Source of the DNA: Clostridium sp. UBA1056
GTDB taxonomy: Bacteria > Bacillota > Clostridia > Clostridiales > Clostridiaceae
Assembly: GCA_002316385.1 (NCBI GenBank)
Contig: DCDL01000021.1
Coordinates: forward strand, 17,477 to 60,058
Direction of reading: 5' to 3'
DNA length: 42,582 bases
The notes below the pieces were generated by a model. That model did no database searches and was not told the DNA's origin. It saw only the letters and a list, made by a program, of their open reading frames with translations. A program made the translations under genes and the position numbers. This document shows, in pieces, positions 16,925 to 24,563 of the stretch (the stretch's first letter is position 1; every line of letters starts with the position of its first letter).

Positions 16925-17218
16925 TTGTTTCTACATGTAGAGGAGAAATATTTGATAGAGTTAAAGACTATTCTTGAAAAGGAGTTATATGAAATAGCAC
17001 AAGTATATCTATTTGAAGAGTTAAAACATAAAGGCCTATTTGGGGTGCCTAGTGAAAAGTTATTAGGGAGAGTTGGAGATTTAGTTATATTGCCTAAAGA
17101 AAATAATGTTCTTTGGTGGTATGAAAAAGATATATTTGAGGTTACATTTCTAGGAATGCATGGTGGAGCAAGTAAAGAAGAGATGGAAATACCATTTCTA
17201 TTTTATATGTTTAAATAA
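16925..17218 (+). pseudogene. C-terminal fragment of a type I phosphodiesterase/alkaline-phosphatase-like protein
   Basis: About 97 codons resemble only the last part of nucleotide pyrophosphatase/phosphodiesterase-type proteins: LGRVGDLVILPKENNVLWWY followed by FLGMHGGASKEEMEIPFL, where HGG-s-EEM-iP is the conserved metal-binding end. The metal-site half and the nucleophile Thr/Ser are absent, and the upstream 60 bases hold no matching frame. A TTG at 16952 with GAGGAG five bases before it could still start translation, so a small protein may be made, but function is doubtful. A second, unrelated gene fragment follows at 17390. Confidence 0.6.
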
Positions 17219-17389
17219 TATTTTAGTAACTTAAGTCGCAAGCTACTTCGAAAAGTCCCCAGGGAGACATAAATAAGTCATGAACACAATTTGATTGTAT
17301 CTGCCTGATGGAAAGGGTGGAATAAATGAGAGAGGCTGTAATGACAAAGGTCAGGTTTTAATGTTGAATAATAAGAATGGAGTGAGTAT
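17219..17389 (+). other. Unidentified, relatively G+C-rich intergenic segment between two gene remnants
   Basis: No open frame fits. The segment has clearly more G and C than its neighbours and contains short self-complementary stretches (for instance GTCCCCAGGGAGAC near 17256-17269) and the direct repeat TAAGTC. It could be a piece of a structured RNA or mobile intron, but I cannot match it to a known family. Confidence 0.3.
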
Positions 17390-17554
17390 ATGTCTAAAGC
17401 AAATGACAGAGATATGGTTAGAGTACAGTATAATTCAGATAAGAATTTAAATGCTAGACAAGCTTTACATTATGGTTTCAGTACAAATAAGTATGGATGG
17501 TTTAATTGGGTATTTGATCAATATAAGTTTAAATCTAATGATAGAGTTAGTTAA
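17390..17554 (+). pseudogene. N-terminal fragment of a class I SAM methyltransferase
   Basis: A 54-codon frame starts well (GGAGTGA upstream of the ATG) and reads VQYNSDKNLNARQALHYGFS, then NKYGWFNWVFDQYKF and SNDRV. It then stops exactly where the family continues into the SAM-binding LELGCGTG motif. It is the intact beginning of a methyltransferase whose catalytic part has been lost. A strong terminator hairpin follows at once. Whether the short peptide is made is unknown. Confidence 0.6.
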
Positions 17555-17577
17555 AGAGTATTGTTGATGATATTATA

Positions 17578-17611
17578 TTTTTCAAGGGAACACATGAGTT
17601 CCCTTGAAAAA
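17578..17611. terminator. Strong bidirectional terminator
   Basis: A 14-bp perfect stem TTTTTCAAGGGAAC/GTTCCCTTGAAAAA around ACATGA. It lies between the methyltransferase remnant and the convergent GNAT gene. Confidence 0.9.
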
Positions 17612-17629
17612 TTACCAAGTAAGGTATTA

Positions 17630-18193
17630 TTATTTTGAACTATAATAATCTTCTTTTAAAAGTGCATAAATAGAAGCGTCACAAATTCCTTGATTATTAA
17701 TGTCAGCATTACGCAATGTTCCCTCAAACTTCAAACCACATTTCAACATTACTTTACCTGAATTTGGATTTTTGGGGTCATGCCGAGATTCAATACGTTT
17801 AACTCCTACTCTTTCAATTAAAAATGGAATAATTCCCTTAAATGCCTCAGAGGTTATACCTTTGTGCCACCATTTTCTTCCGATACAGTAACCAATATGT
17901 ACCATGTCAATTTCTTCATTCATATGAACAACATTAATAGTCCCAATAGGTTCATCGCCATTTTCTTTTAATATAATTGCCCATTGGTAAAATTTATCGT
18001 CAGAATAATTGTCAATCCAGTCTGACAATATACTTTCGGCTGTTTCGACAGACATAATAGGTGACCATGTTAAGAATTTTGTTACTTCTATATCGTTTCC
18101 CCAGTTATTAAACAATGCTTGTGAATCAGATAGATTAAATTTACGTAATTTCAATCTATCTGTTTCTATTTGTACTGTTCCTAAATTATTCAT
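17630..18193 (-). CDS. RimJ/RimL-type GNAT acetyltransferase
   Basis: A 187-residue acetyltransferase with the family opening IETDRLKLRKFNLSDSQALF, then GTINVVHMNEEIDMVHIGYCIGRKWWHKGITSEAF (acetyl-CoA loop) and ESRHDPKNPNSGKVMLKCGLKFEGTLR (where NPNSGKVMLKCGL is the RimL-like acceptor-side motif). Such enzymes acetylate ribosomal proteins, other N-termini or small amines; the substrate here is open. The ribosome site is GGAGG seven bases before the ATG. A promoter is seen at 18256-18284. It is a single-gene unit ending on the hairpin at 17578. Confidence 0.88.
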   Translation of the reverse strand: MNNLGTVQIETDRLKLRKFNLSDSQALFNNWGNDIEVTKFLTWSPIMSVETAESILSDWIDNYSDDKFYQWAIILKENGDEPIGTINVVHMNEEIDMVHIGYCIGRKWWHKGITSEAFKGIIPFLIERVGVKRIESRHDPKNPNSGKVMLKCGLKFEGTLRNADINNQGICDASIYALLKEDYYSSK

Positions 18194-18255
18194 CGTTAAC
18201 CTCCAACTATATAAATACTATCTATTTCGCTTTTTCATAACTATCCATTTATCCG

Positions 18256-18284
18256 ATTATATACCATAAAACACAAAATTACAA
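18256..18284 (-). promoter_or_regulatory. Promoter of the RimL-type acetyltransferase gene
   Basis: On the minus strand TTGTAA (18279-18284), a 17-base spacer and TATAAT (18256-18261), 63 bases before the start codon. Confidence 0.6.
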
Positions 18285-18514
18285 ATATTAGGCGATGATA
18301 TACATAAATTGCTTTCCTTACTTCAAAATCCTTTATTTTTATATCAGATAAGTAATGCTCCAAATTTCATATTTGGATAGTAGAACTTACTCATTCGAAC
18401 GCATGTGAGAAGGAGTTACATTTAAGTGATGCTTAGTATATAATTAAATAAATTTACAATTGAAAGAAGTGGCGGAGTAGGGAGCTATTCATTAGTTTAT
18501 ATGGGGGGAAGCAA
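18285..18514. other. Gap upstream of the GyrI-like gene
   Basis: AT-rich, without a convincing gene or remnant. A small hairpin (CCAAAT/ATTTGG near 18360-18376) is present. The ribosome site of the following gene (GGGGGGAAG) closes the stretch. Nothing else is seen. Confidence 0.5.
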
Positions 18515-18994
18515 ATGAATATTGAAATCAAAAAATGTATTAAAAGTTCTTTTTCAGTAATTGGTAAAGAAGGCTCAACGAAAGAGGAAAATGGTTTTGT
18601 AAGTAGGCTATGGAAAAATGCCAATAACCACTTTGATGAGGTTGAGTTTCTAGCAAAGAAAGATGAAAAGGGAAATGTTTTAAGCGTTTGGGGATTGATG
18701 AGTGATTTTTCAAGAAACTTTAAACCTTGGGAAGAGAATTTTACAAAAGGATTATATTTAGCAGGGATAGAAGTCATGGCTGATGCCGAAGCACCTGATA
18801 CTTGGATAAAGTGGACAGTTCCTGGATTTGAGTACCTTTATATCAAAGTTGATAATGAATACGAAGAAGCCTTTTCTTATGTTTTAAATTACATGGATAA
18901 TAATAATATTAAATTAGCAGGTGCTGTGTTTGACTATAATTGTCCAGAGGAAAATGGACAATTGTATTTATTTTTCCCAATTAGAAGATTATAG
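18515..18994 (+). CDS. Stand-alone GyrI-like (AraC effector-binding type) small-molecule-binding protein
   Basis: A 159-residue soluble protein made only of the GyrI-like domain (AraC_E_bind/SHS2 fold). It has the opening IEIKKCIKSSFSVIGKEGST, the middle SVWGLMSDFSRNFKPW and GLYLAGIEVMADAEAPDTW, and the closing GAVFDYNCPEENGQLYLFFPI. Such domains bind hydrophobic or cationic drugs, either fused to regulators or alone, and some have hydrolase activity. No HTH is present, so it is not itself a transcription factor. The same domain is fused to an AraC HTH in the gene at 32369. The ligand is unknown. Confidence 0.8.
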   Translation: MNIEIKKCIKSSFSVIGKEGSTKEENGFVSRLWKNANNHFDEVEFLAKKDEKGNVLSVWGLMSDFSRNFKPWEENFTKGLYLAGIEVMADAEAPDTWIKWTVPGFEYLYIKVDNEYEEAFSYVLNYMDNNNIKLAGAVFDYNCPEENGQLYLFFPIRRL

Positions 18995-19101
18995 ATAAGC
19001 GGTTGGAGTTGTTTTTATAAAGAGCAAAGTTGATAATTTAACTGTCACTCCTTTTGATATATATTATTATTATATTGAAATGGTAGGATATAGCATTATG
19101 A

Positions 19102-19374
19102 TTATTCTTTAGGGATTTTCTTTGTTGCTTTCCATTGCAACCATCTAGTATCTAAAACAGTTGATTTATCTCTTGTCATTATTTCATTGCATGGAAATTT
19201 ATTGCAAGTTCCACAAAATTCTATTTTATGCATATCAACGCAATCAAAAGTATAGCAATCTCCCTTTTGATGTGCTGTACGACAACCAGTACAATCGCCT
19301 TGAATATAATCCGGACAACTACCACAATAAAAACCACATTTCCCTATCAGACTCATAACTTGTTTATCATCCAT
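19102..19374 (-). CDS. DUF3795 cysteine-rich, probably zinc-binding protein
   Basis: A 90-residue protein with the DUF3795 pattern: CGFYCGSCPDYIQGDCTGC, then a CYTFDC pair and FCGTCNKFPC. The many paired cysteines point to bound zinc or another metal. It ends in DTRWLQWKATKKIPKE. Function unknown; members occur widely in clostridia and archaea, often as single genes. The ATG follows AGGGGG at ten bases. Confidence 0.82.
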   Translation of the reverse strand: MDDKQVMSLIGKCGFYCGSCPDYIQGDCTGCRTAHQKGDCYTFDCVDMHKIEFCGTCNKFPCNEIMTRDKSTVLDTRWLQWKATKKIPKE

Positions 19375-19470
19375 TGAAACTTAACCCCCTGTAAGGTTTA
19401 TACACAATAGTATTTAACTATAATCTAATAAATCATAGACTATTTATATACCAATTATAGCATTAATTAT

Positions 19471-19565
19471 AAAAAAGTAGTATAATTTAATATTTATGCT
19501 ACTTTTTTGTGCAGTTAGAGGCTAAGCAAAGGAAATATTTGTTGAATATGGTATCAATTATTGAG
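19471..19565 (+). repeat. Hairpin repeat family, copy A
   Basis: The hairpin AAAAAAGTAG/CTACTTTTTT (19471-19508) is followed by GCAGTTA-AGGCTAA-AAAGGAAATATTT (19511-19565). The trailing part matches 22777-22832 at about 46 of 56 positions. The hairpin has the same ten-pair layout, including a T-G wobble at the same step, as copies B (20708) and C (22741). No plus-strand gene precedes it, so it is not simply a gene's terminator. Confidence 0.6.
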
Positions 19566-19742
19566 GCAGGGTAAGAGAGATGGTACAATATAGACGATGT
19601 TTATAAATATGAACCTTATCTTAGTGATATATTTACAAAGAATAATAACATAAGGGCTTGAATTAGAAAACAGTTATAACGGCTAAGAGATAATGGAATA
19701 TTAAGATTTAAAAGTAGAGGAGTTTATAAGAAAACAGATTAA
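19512..19742 (+). pseudogene. Remnant of a Dam-replacing/DpnI-type C-terminal winged-helix domain
   Basis: One frame reads QLEAKQRKYLLNMVSIIEAG, stop, then WYNIDDVYKYEPYLSDIF, NNNIRA, stop, IRKQL, stop, RLRDNGILRFKSRGVYKK. The pattern D-VY-YE-L---P-N--I--KIRQQLQ-LRD-GIL-F--RG-Y is the winged helix found at the C-terminus of DpnI-like and HNH restriction endonucleases (Dam-replacing HTH). Three internal stops and no nuclease half make it a pseudogene. It begins within repeat copy A, and the start of the same frame is seen again in copy C (22779 on). The family call is by motif only. Confidence 0.6.
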
Positions 19743-19794
19743 TTTATAACTATAATATGAGAATAAAACAGTTGTTGTTTATAGCGGAGGGTTA

Positions 19795-20592
19795 ATGATG
19801 AAAAAAATAATACATATATGTTTTTCTGATAGTGCCATAGGAAGTGTGAAATATGCTATAAAAAAAGGTGTAATTGAAGGTGAAAAAGTGATAGGACTTG
19901 TTGATGATTTATCAAACGGACCTATAGATGATATTGCTAATATGAACAGAAGAATTGAGTGGCTTAAAAAAATATATATTGAAGAAGGAAATGAAATTTC
20001 TCAAATAATCAAGGATTATTATAAAAAAATTATTAAAGATATAATGAAACTTAAGGATGAAGATATTTATCTATGGTACGGTAATAGCGCAAAGGAAATC
20101 TGTGGGATGTTACATATCTTATCAATGCTTGAAGATAAGATTCAGAACGTATATACCATTAATGTATCAGAAATTACTTATAATACTGGAAAAAGAAATG
20201 AATATATACCACGAGTTGTAGGAGAGGTTATACCTGAAAAGTTAGGAGAATTTATAGGAAGAAGAAAATCAATGGACTTTGAAAGGTACTCCATTTTAAT
20301 GTCATTATGGGATAAACTGAAGAGAGAGAATTCCAATCTACGTGTTTATGAGGATAATCAGGTTAAAAGTGCTCACATAGATCACTTTGATGATATGATA
20401 CTATGTTATACGTGTAAGAAGTTTATGCATAGTGTAAGAACAATTGGAGAAGTTATAGGCAAAGCTGAAAGTTATGTTTCTGATACGTTTATTTTTTGGA
20501 GAGTAACAGAACTAATAAGAAATGGGAAAATTTCTTATAGAGGGAATTTAGGTTTTATGAGAGAACTGGAAATAAAAAAGAATAATAGGTGA
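19795..20592 (+). CDS. DUF1835 domain protein
   Basis: A 265-residue soluble protein. The N-terminal half fits DUF1835: IHICFSDSAIGSVKYAIKKG, DLSNGPIDDI, and LWYGNSAKEICGMLHIL. The C-terminal part (about 150-255) fits the DUF3658-like domain usually attached to it. The function of the family is unknown. The GGAGGG site lies 3 bases before the first ATG and 6 before the second (19798), so 19798 may be the true start. It stands between hairpin repeats A and B, and B acts as its terminator. Confidence 0.8.
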   Translation: MMKKIIHICFSDSAIGSVKYAIKKGVIEGEKVIGLVDDLSNGPIDDIANMNRRIEWLKKIYIEEGNEISQIIKDYYKKIIKDIMKLKDEDIYLWYGNSAKEICGMLHILSMLEDKIQNVYTINVSEITYNTGKRNEYIPRVVGEVIPEKLGEFIGRRKSMDFERYSILMSLWDKLKRENSNLRVYEDNQVKSAHIDHFDDMILCYTCKKFMHSVRTIGEVIGKAESYVSDTFIFWRVTELIRNGKISYRGNLGFMRELEIKKNNR

Positions 20593-20681
20593 TATTGTTG
20601 AAATTAATTTTACATCTGAAAAATTATATTTTTATCTAGTTTAAGTATATGCATGGTTATATAGGTGAAAATGTATGTATA

Positions 20682-20745
20682 GAACTAGTTAAATATAAAA
20701 ATATAAAAAGCAGTAGAATTTTTGGATTCTGCTGTTTATAACAGT
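20682..20745 (+). repeat. Hairpin repeat family, copy B (terminator-like)
   Basis: GAACTAGTTAAAT (20682-20694) is followed by the stem CAGTAGAAT/ATTCTGCTG (20711-20719 with 20726-20734), extended by A-T pairs and ending in TTTATAACAGTTGAG. The 5' flank and hairpin match copy C (22725-22770). It lies 90 bases after the DUF1835 gene and can serve as its terminator. Confidence 0.6.
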
Positions 20746-20823
20746 TGAGTGAAATAAAAACATAATTATAAAATCACCTTAAAAAAGTAATACAGTTACT
20801 TAGTGGAATTTGTAAATTAGCAT

Positions 20824-20831
20824 GATATAAT
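20824..20831 (+). promoter_or_regulatory. Extended -10 promoter of the chemoreceptor gene
   Basis: TGATATAAT is a TG-N-TATAAT extended -10 element, with no good -35. It is 60 bases before the start codon. No sigma-D-type chemotaxis promoter was seen. Confidence 0.4.
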
Positions 20832-20890
20832 CAATATTATGGAATAGATATAGCAATATTTATCAATTGAATAGTTTGGGGGAGACTAAT

Positions 20891-22579
20891 ATGAAAATAT
20901 CAACAAAACTTAGTGCAATGATTTTATTGATTATTCTAAGCACTGGAATGTTAATGTTCTTTACACTATCATCATTAAACAACATATTTGCAAAAGCAGA
21001 TGAACATCAAACAAAAAATACACCTTTAATGATTACTACATTATCACTACAAAAAGACATAGTTCAAATCCAACAATGGCTTACAGATATTTCTGCAACA
21101 CGTGCGAAACCGGGATTTGATGATGGATTTGATGAGGCCGCTAAGTTTTATGAAAGTGCAAAAAATAATATTAATAAATTAAAAAAATTAGGTGGAGATG
21201 GACAAACTCTAAGCTCAATTTCACAAAATTTAGATGCTTACTATAAAATGGGTATAGACATGGCAAATGCATATATTAAGGATGGAACTGATGCTGGAAA
21301 TCTATATATGGAAAAATTTGATCCTTATGCAGTGAAAATGGAAGAAAGTGTTAATGGCTTTTTAGAACTAGCAGAGACTAATTTTAATGCTGGAAGTATG
21401 AAGATTGAATCAAGTATTAAGGCTTTACATAGAAGTTCATTACTTATATTTAGTATTGTCACTATAATAAGTATTATGATATTCTTTTTTATTCAAAATC
21501 TTGTAATTAAAAAAATACATATGTTTACAAATGTTCTTAAAGATATTTCAGAGGGCAATGGAGATTTAACCAAACGAGTTGAAATTAAATCTAAAGATGA
21601 AATTGGAACTATGGCAAAATATTTTAATACTTTTGCTGATACTGTTCATAGTATTGTAGTATCAGTAAAAGGGTTATCAAAGGATGTATTCACTTCATCA
21701 GAAGAACTAACAGTAAACTCACAGCAGTCTGCAACAACTGCTGAAGAGGTAGCACAAGTTATAGATGAAATTGCAAAGACTGCTATGAATCAAGCTGAAA
21801 TAACAACTGAAGGCTCAGAAAAGCTTATGGAACTTGGAAGTCTTATAGAAGAAGATTCAAGTAATATAGAAATACTGACAGAGGCATCAGAAAAAGTGAA
21901 CGAACTAATTAAAGAAGGGCTAGTGGTAATTGATAGATTATCAATGATAACAAAAGAGGTTACTATTGCATCAAAAAGTGTTTATGATAATATCATGAAA
22001 ACAAATGAAAACTCCAATAAAATTAGCGAGGCAAGTAATATTATTACTTCTATTTCAGAACAAACCAAATTACTGGCTTTAAATGCAGCCATTGAAGCTG
22101 CCAGAGCGGGTGAGCATGGTAAGGGGTTTGCTATAGTAGCAGAGGAAATTCGAAAACTTTCTATACAATCTGCAGAATCAACAAAGATAATCGATAGCAT
22201 GGTTAAAACCTTACAATCAAATTCAAACAATGCAGTAAAAACCATGTTAGAAGTAGATAATATTTATAATGAACAAATTAAAAATGTTAGCGTTACAGAT
22301 AGAAAATACAAAGAAATTGCAGATGCATTAAAAGAGTCAAATGATGCAGTGCTAATAATAAACGAAGCAGAAAAACAAATAGAACATATGAAAAATCAAG
22401 TGTTAGTTACCATGGAAACACTTTCATCTGTGGCAGAAGTAAACTCGGCAGGAAGTGAGGAAGCTTCAGCATCAATAGAACAGCAAACTGCTTCTATTGA
22501 GGAAATAGCTAATTCAAGTAGAAACTTATCACAGATGTTCTTAGAGCTTCAAAAATTAATTGAAAGATTTAAAGTATAA
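20891..22579 (+). CDS. Methyl-accepting chemotaxis protein
   Basis: A 562-residue receptor with TM1 at about 8-30 (LSAMILLIILSTGMLMFFTL), an extracellular four-helix-bundle-like sensor at about 31-185, TM2 at about 186-207, a HAMP domain (EGNGDLTKRVEIKSKDEIG), and a long coiled-coil signalling domain whose tip is AAIEAARAGEHGKGFAIVAEEI, the CheA/CheW contact. It ends in an adaptation region rich in EQQTASIEEI-type motifs. I chose the ATG at 20891, which follows GGGGGAG by 6 bases; the in-frame start 24 bases upstream has no site. The ligand is unknown. No che genes are nearby, so it feeds a pathway encoded elsewhere. Confidence 0.93.
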   Translation: MKISTKLSAMILLIILSTGMLMFFTLSSLNNIFAKADEHQTKNTPLMITTLSLQKDIVQIQQWLTDISATRAKPGFDDGFDEAAKFYESAKNNINKLKKLGGDGQTLSSISQNLDAYYKMGIDMANAYIKDGTDAGNLYMEKFDPYAVKMEESVNGFLELAETNFNAGSMKIESSIKALHRSSLLIFSIVTIISIMIFFFIQNLVIKKIHMFTNVLKDISEGNGDLTKRVEIKSKDEIGTMAKYFNTFADTVHSIVVSVKGLSKDVFTSSEELTVNSQQSATTAEEVAQVIDEIAKTAMNQAEITTEGSEKLMELGSLIEEDSSNIEILTEASEKVNELIKEGLVVIDRLSMITKEVTIASKSVYDNIMKTNENSNKISEASNIITSISEQTKLLALNAAIEAARAGEHGKGFAIVAEEIRKLSIQSAESTKIIDSMVKTLQSNSNNAVKTMLEVDNIYNEQIKNVSVTDRKYKEIADALKESNDAVLIINEAEKQIEHMKNQVLVTMETLSSVAEVNSAGSEEASASIEQQTASIEEIANSSRNLSQMFLELQKLIERFKV

Positions 22580-22724
22580 TGTTTATATATGAGGAATTAG
22601 ATCTAGCATCTGTGGTCTTGGGGAAACGGGGAATACTAGCGATTCAAAAATTATAAGTACATTTATGAATAATAGCAATATTACTCTAAGGAAGTAGTCT
22701 ATTTAGTAAGGATATATTATTTAT

Positions 22725-22832
22725 GAACTAGCTAAATAAGAAACAGTGGAATTTCAGGATTCTGCTGTTTTTTTATGCAGTTACAGGCTAAATAAAGGAA
22801 ATATTTATTGAAAATGGTATTGGTTTATTGAG
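22725..22832 (+). repeat. Hairpin repeat family, copy C (terminator-like)
   Basis: GAACTAGCTAAAT, the hairpin AAACAGTGGAAT/ATTCTGCTGTTT (22741-22752 with 22759-22770) and a T-run, then GCAGTTACAGGCTAA-TAAAGGAAATATTT. It is the only copy holding both parts: the 5' part is shared with B and the 3' part with A. After 22779 it also repeats the start of the Dam-replacing remnant frame. It probably terminates the chemoreceptor gene. Confidence 0.65.
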
Positions 22833-22932
22833 CGGTGAATGGGGAGGTGGTAAAATAAAGGTGTAACTAGAGAGATGGATATATGGGTAATGCACCAGAA
22901 ATAAAGAGAAAATAGTAAAGTGGGAGAATAGA
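22833..22932 (+). other. Gap before the HAD gene
   Basis: A purine-rich, AT-rich stretch without a recognisable frame. It closes with the ribosome site GTGGGAGAATAGA of the HAD gene. It may be decayed continuation of repeat copy C. Confidence 0.4.
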
Positions 22933-23535
22933 ATGATTAAAAATGTTGTATTTGATATAGGAAATGTTTTATTGAAATTTGAGCCTAAAACCTATCTTAC
23001 TACAAAATTTACTTGTGAGGGCAAGGTTGAAAAAATACTAGATTTAGTATTTAGGAGTGATGAATGGTTAATGCTTGATAGAGGAACTATCACTGAAATT
23101 CAGGCAATAAAGGTACTTAGTGAAAGACATGTTTTATATAGTGAAGCAATAAAAGATGCCTTTAATGGGTGGTATGATATATTAATACCAATGGAAGATA
23201 CTATAGATATTTTAAAACAATTAAAAGATAAGGGTATTAATACATATTATTTGTCCAACTTTCATCAGTTAGCTTTTGAGCATGTAATAGAGAAAAATGA
23301 GTTTTTTAAACTATTTCAAGGTGGCATAGTATCTTATAAAGAAAAATTATTAAAGCCTGAAAAAGAAATATACATGAGACTACTAGAAGAATATAATTTA
23401 AAATCGGAAGAAACTATTTTAATTGATGATACATTAGCTAATATACAGGGGGCAGAGATTGTTGGAATTAACACAATACACTTTAAAAATTCACAAGACT
23501 TAATGGCTAAACTTAATGAATTACTAATATTTTAG
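22933..23535 (+). CDS. HAD-superfamily hydrolase (YihX/IA variant type)
   Basis: A 200-residue phosphatase-like enzyme. Motif I is VVFDIGNVL (nucleophile Asp8), motif II is YYLSNFH, the conserved Lys is in KEKLLKPEKEIY, and motif IV is ILIDDTLANIQGAE. The alpha-helical cap (about 20-85) is of the C1 type. The DIGNVL opening, with the second Asp replaced, is usual in the epoxide-hydrolase-like/YihX branch, whose members dephosphorylate sugar phosphates such as glucose 1-phosphate. The substrate here is open. It is a single gene with a good ribosome site (GGGAGAA). Confidence 0.88.
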   Translation: MIKNVVFDIGNVLLKFEPKTYLTTKFTCEGKVEKILDLVFRSDEWLMLDRGTITEIQAIKVLSERHVLYSEAIKDAFNGWYDILIPMEDTIDILKQLKDKGINTYYLSNFHQLAFEHVIEKNEFFKLFQGGIVSYKEKLLKPEKEIYMRLLEEYNLKSEETILIDDTLANIQGAEIVGINTIHFKNSQDLMAKLNELLIF

Positions 23536-23676
23536 ATGATGAAACATATTTCTCTAAATGCCATAAAAAAACTATGTGTAAGGGAGTTCAAAATGAGTAT
23601 TAGAAGTGCAGGAATTTACAATGTTATGCAGAATATATGCTACTAATATAATATTCATTTTTGAAGGAGGATTAAC

Positions 23677-23721
23677 ATGGGAAAGCTATTGTACCAAATT
23701 ATATTTAAAGTATCATATTAA
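23677..23721 (+). other. 14-codon open frame with a strong ribosome site
   Basis: GAAGGAGG stands 6 bases before an ATG that starts the short peptide MGKLLYQIIFKVSY. It ends 28 bases before the GNAT gene at 23750. It could be a leader peptide that couples translation to the GNAT gene, or the beginning of a lost gene. No attenuator-like hairpin is seen between them, so the remnant explanation is at least as likely. Confidence 0.3.
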
Positions 23722-23749
23722 GATATTTTAAGAATTTGGAGATGAATTT

Positions 23750-24157
23750 ATGATTGAGTATGTTAATTGTTTAGATAATATTAAAATTGAAAATATAAAA
23801 GGATTTTTTGTGGATTGGCCAAATCCACCATCACCCAAGAAACACATAGAATTATTAGAAAAAAGTGATTACTATTGGTTGGCTATTGATAATGATAAAG
23901 TAGTTGGTTTTATAACCGCTATATCAGATAATGTTTTAAGTGCATATATACCTTTTTTAGAAGTTCTTCCAGATTATCAGGGTTTTGGTATTGGCACAGA
24001 GTTAGTAAAATTCATGATAACCTCATTAAAGCACCTCTATATGATTGATTTGCTATGTGATGAAGATGTAGTTGGCTTCTATAAGGGGTTAGGCATGTAT
24101 AAATCTCAGGGGATGATTATACGTAATTATCATAGGCAAAATGGTGAGTACAGGTAA
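23750..24157 (+). CDS. Small GNAT-family acetyltransferase
   Basis: A 135-residue acetyltransferase with KKHIELLEKSDYYWLAIDND, then FLEVLPDYQGFGIGTELVKF (acetyl-CoA loop with Q-G-G/I-G) and LLCDEDVVGFYKGLGMYKSQ. It is close to the shortest GNAT fold. The start follows GGAGATG by 5 bases. The substrate is unknown. A terminator follows at 24187. Confidence 0.85.
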   Translation: MIEYVNCLDNIKIENIKGFFVDWPNPPSPKKHIELLEKSDYYWLAIDNDKVVGFITAISDNVLSAYIPFLEVLPDYQGFGIGTELVKFMITSLKHLYMIDLLCDEDVVGFYKGLGMYKSQGMIIRNYHRQNGEYR

Positions 24158-24186
24158 GTCAGTTTAGTAATGCAAAATATTAAATA

Positions 24187-24223
24187 AAAATGGATGCTAA
24201 ATTTTCATATTAGTGTCCATTTT
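24187..24223 (+). terminator. Terminator after small GNAT gene
   Basis: A 14-bp stem AAAATGGATGCTAA/TTAGTGTCCATTTT (two wobble pairs), loop ATTTTCATA, then TTCTTT. Confidence 0.8.
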
Positions 24224-24427
24224 CTTTGCTTATTTGCATGTTTTTTCCAAGATAAAAAGCTTTAAGCATATAAAAAGCTATGATTTATCACAGAATTATG
24301 AGAATGTGGTTGCAGAGATTGTGTAGGTTTGAGAGAGTTAGGAAATCAGGACAGGATAGATGATTAGATAATTTAACAAAATTAAAGTGAATGGTAAACT
24401 GTATTTTAATGGCATATTATAATTAAA
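24224..24427. other. Gap between terminator and MITE-like element
   Basis: AT-rich with no supported gene. A short frame near 24300-24361 (MRMWLQRLCRFERVRKSGQD-like) has no ribosome site and is not recognised. Confidence 0.4.
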
Positions 24428-24533
24428 GGGGCCTTCACAAAATAGTTTACTAAACTTTATAAAATGGTGAGAGACAATAATATAAGTTCATGCTCAACAT
24501 TAATTTAGGATTAGCGTATTTTGTGAAAGTCCC
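24428..24533. mobile_element. MITE-like element, full copy
   Basis: A 106-bp element with imperfect terminal inverted repeats: GGGGCCTTCACAAAATA (24428-24444) against TATTTTGTGAAAGTCCC (24517-24533), 15 of 17 paired, with weaker symmetry inwards. Related ends occur at 36181-36250 and 42521-42582. There is no coding capacity, so it would move with a transposase encoded elsewhere. The termini resemble DDE-transposase IS ends of the GGGGCTTTCGCAAAAT kind, but I cannot assign the family. No clear target duplication is visible. It ends 31 bases from the ferredoxin gene's stop and could act as its terminator. Confidence 0.7.
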
Positions 24534-24563
24534 TTGTGTACTTTGTTATAGTAAAAAGTATTT

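Noticed and set aside
17219..17389. Group II intron
   Set aside because: No domain V-like hairpin, GUGYG start or reverse transcriptase is visible, so the segment is left unidentified.
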